Source of the DNA: UBA11606 sp964504305
Lineage (GTDB): Bacteria > Actinomycetota > Acidimicrobiia > Acidimicrobiales > Aldehydirespiratoraceae
Length of the DNA stretch: 64,000 bases
Assembly (NCBI GenBank): GCA_964504305.1
Contig: CAZDEB010000009.1
Location: forward strand, 97,898 to 161,897
Reading direction: 5' to 3'
Of this stretch, positions 62,514 through 64,000 are shown one piece after another. The position numbers and the translations under genes are program-made. The notes under the pieces are model-generated. The model made no database searches, was not told the origin of the DNA, and saw only the letters and a list, made by a program, of their open reading frames with translations. Position 1 is the stretch's first letter; every line of letters begins with the position of its first letter.

Positions 62514-63734
62514 TCAAGAGATGTTTTTGTTGAGCCAGTGGTTGGCGCGGTAGGTGAGGTCGTTGTTGTAGTCGAGGCCTCGTTCGAGTCGTGAGAGCCG
62601 TGTTGGGGCGATGTCGAGGGTGCAGGCGAGGGCGGTGAGGGTGATGTCGGCTTGGAGGCGTCGGTGGCGGAGCTCGGCTCCGGTCGGTAGGTCGTGGGGT
62701 GGGTTGGTGATGATGTGGTAGATCTCGCGGGCGATGAATCGTTTGAGGCAGCGCATGATTTCTGGGCGTGATTTTCCTTGCGCGGTGCGGCGTTGGACGT
62801 AGGCGCGGGTTCGGGGGTCGTAGCGCATGCGAACGAGCACGATCGTGTAGAGGGCGCGGTTGGCGCGTCGATCGCCGCCGCGGTTGAGGCGGTGGCGTTG
62901 GGTTTTGCCTGAGGATGCCGGGATGGGGCATGCGCCGCAGAGCTTGGCGAACGCGGCTTCGGACTTGAGTCGGTCGGGGTTGTCGCCGGCGGTGGCCAAC
63001 AGTTGTGCGGCGACGTGAGGGCCGACGCCGAAGGTGCCGGCGAGAGCGGGGGCGGTTTGGCCGATGAGTTTGTTCATCCGCGTCTCGAACTCGTCGATCG
63101 TGTCGTTGAGAAATCCGATTTTGCGGGCGAGTTGTTTCAGCGAGAACCGTAGGTGCGATTCGACCGGGTCGTCGTAGTCGTTGCGGAACCGGCGAGCGAG
63201 CTCGAGCTGACGGCGAAACGGCTTGGCACTGAGCTGTTCTCGCAGGTCAGCCGGGGCGGTGACCAGCAACGCTTTGAACTGGTTGATGGCTCGTGTGCGA
63301 TCTTGGATGGAGCCGTGGCAGACGATCTCGAGAGCCCGGACAGCCTCGGCGGGGCCGTCACCACTCTTGGGGGTGCCTGTTGCCCGCCCCGACAGCACAG
63401 CGCGGGCGGCGGCCTCGGCATCGACCGGGTCGGACTTGCCATCAAGCCGGCGAGCTTTGCGATCGGGGCGGTCGACCTCGATCACAGTCACCTCCCCAGC
63501 CGCCAGGTGCCGCGCAAGACCAGCTCCCCAAGCACCTGTTGATTCAACACCGACTACATCGACGACACCGAAGCTCTCGAACCAACGGTGCAGAGCCTCG
63601 TACCCGGCAATATCGGCCGGGAACGACTCAACTCCGAGCCGTCTGCCAGTCGCGCTATCGAGCACAGCAGCGACGTGAACATCAGCGTGGGTATCGACCC
63701 CGCCAGTGACGCGGCGAGCATCTACTGTCATCAT
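62514..63734 (-). CDS. IS110-family DEDD transposase with C-terminal HTH
   Basis: A 406-residue recombinase. The RuvC-like N-terminal domain has Asp14 (GGVDTHAD), Glu64 (GVESTGAW), Asp102 and Asp105 (KSDPVDAEA), the DEDD set. The Tnp/transposase_20 domain has IPASSGK (Ser274/275) and RGGDRRANRAL. Such enzymes are guided by a bridge RNA that pairs with donor and target DNA. Residues about 355-405 add an XRE-like HTH (LRHRRLQADITLTALACTLD), not part of the core. The start at 63734 has a weak AAGGA site upstream. Confidence 0.92.
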   Translation of the reverse strand: MMTVDARRVTGGVDTHADVHVAAVLDSATGRRLGVESFPADIAGYEALHRWFESFGVVDVVGVESTGAWGAGLARHLAAGEVTVIEVDRPDRKARRLDGKSDPVDAEAAARAVLSGRATGTPKSGDGPAEAVRALEIVCHGSIQDRTRAINQFKALLVTAPADLREQLSAKPFRRQLELARRFRNDYDDPVESHLRFSLKQLARKIGFLNDTIDEFETRMNKLIGQTAPALAGTFGVGPHVAAQLLATAGDNPDRLKSEAAFAKLCGACPIPASSGKTQRHRLNRGGDRRANRALYTIVLVRMRYDPRTRAYVQRRTAQGKSRPEIMRCLKRFIAREIYHIITNPPHDLPTGAELRHRRLQADITLTALACTLDIAPTRLSRLERGLDYNNDLTYRANHWLNKNIS

Positions 63735-64000
63735 GTCTTTGATCCTTCGGTTCGTTGATACGGGACGAGGGGCCACGACCGGGAGGACAAGACAGCCACG
63801 AGTCTGCGTCAACAGGCTCCTATGAGGTCACTCCGAACGGTCACGATTCCCAGAACGGTGGTCCCGCAAAAACGGGCCGACGGTTCACTACAAGGACACG
63901 ACGGTCAGTCACACGCGAGGGTCAGACCCGAGCAACGGGACCACCATCTGGGAGTCTCCTCCAACCCGTCCGGACCGGGCATAAACATCATGGCTGTCAC
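63735..64000 (-). ncRNA. Candidate bridge-RNA region in the IS110 non-coding end
   Basis: At least 266 bases upstream of the transposase with no ORF support. GGTGGTCCCG (63857-63866) is perfectly complementary to CGGGACCACC (63936-63945), enclosing a 69-base arm. Smaller hairpins lie at 63863-63876 (CCCG/CGGG) and 63919-63929 (GGGT/ACCC). In known IS110 elements a bridge RNA is encoded in this end. The boundaries and loops cannot be fixed without family alignments. Confidence 0.45.

Larger units (their letters stand above)
62500..64000 (-). mobile_element. IS110-family insertion sequence, upstream end beyond the window
   Basis: One transposase gene with non-coding sequence on its 5' side running off the window. 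IS110 elements have no clear inverted repeats, so neither end can be fixed by eye; the 3' end lies between 62444 and 62513. GGACCACCA occurs at 62471 and 63938, and GCTCCTAT at 62501 and 63816, linking the two ends. Confidence 0.75.

Noticed and set aside
1..64000. tRNA, rRNA, riboswitch or replication origin
   Set aside because: No tRNA-like cloverleaf, rRNA segment, known riboswitch pattern or DnaA-box cluster was noticed; almost all of the window is coding.

Overview
The window is a GC-rich chromosomal segment of an actinobacterium. Three F420-type luciferase-like oxidoreductases, SLH-anchored secreted proteins, a CsoR copper sensor, many ATGA-coupled operons with GTG/TTG starts, and MFS/ABC fusion transporters together suggest the class Acidimicrobiia (Ilumatobacter-like). 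This placement is inferred from gene content; no rRNA or tRNA gene was seen to confirm it.

Layout. 1-2876 (minus): an N-terminal gene fragment at the window edge, a zinc alcohol dehydrogenase and a coupled DHA2-type MFS exporter. 2901-9996 (plus): a secreted seven-repeat beta-propeller protein with three SLH repeats, then a tightly coupled run of F420-type oxidoreductase, enoyl-CoA hydratase, S9 peptidase and DUF1214-like protein. 10214-13577 (minus): a molybdate operon (HTH-TOBE regulator, modA, modB, TOBE-less modC) ending in an SDR. 13683-14777: MscS channel. 14783-19827 (minus): a two-gene branched-chain-type transporter in which LivH-LivM-LivG are fused into one 948-residue protein and the LivF ATPase is fused to a complete MFS transporter. 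19949-25332: phosphotransferase, SDR, amidohydrolase, DUF6356 protein, Lrp regulator and a second F420-type enzyme. 25379-27426: an SLH protein, a small membrane protein and a membrane-anchored alpha/beta hydrolase.

27522-34684 looks like a metal and redox island. It holds a thioredoxin-like protein, CcdA and a TlpA-like redoxin; an atypical P1B ATPase with a CPD motif and a cysteine-less HMA domain; an ABC exporter with an internally duplicated permease; a SHOCT protein; and a CsoR sensor. CsoR-like inverted repeats lie between the divergent ATPase and exporter genes. 34825-41516 is a five-gene oligopeptide (Dpp/Opp) importer. 41804-44242 is a canonical CopA Cu+ ATPase whose reading frame runs without a stop into a CopZ-like chaperone that has its own Shine-Dalgarno sequence and ATG.

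44377-62443 is housekeeping and accessory content. It includes a TIM-barrel hydrolase coupled to a cyclase-NTPase-TPR signalling protein, a third F420-type enzyme, an MFS/ABC-F pair, a VADEP-repeat lipoprotein, a secreted protein followed by a 14-bp tandem repeat and an ECF sigma factor with its membrane partner, a DUF4262 protein, a CLC-type channel with altered selectivity motifs, a pirin, an AceE-like E1 enzyme and a class IV aminotransferase. The right edge (from about 62500) is an IS110-family element whose transposase has an extra C-terminal HTH; the non-coding end upstream of it is structured and may encode a bridge RNA.
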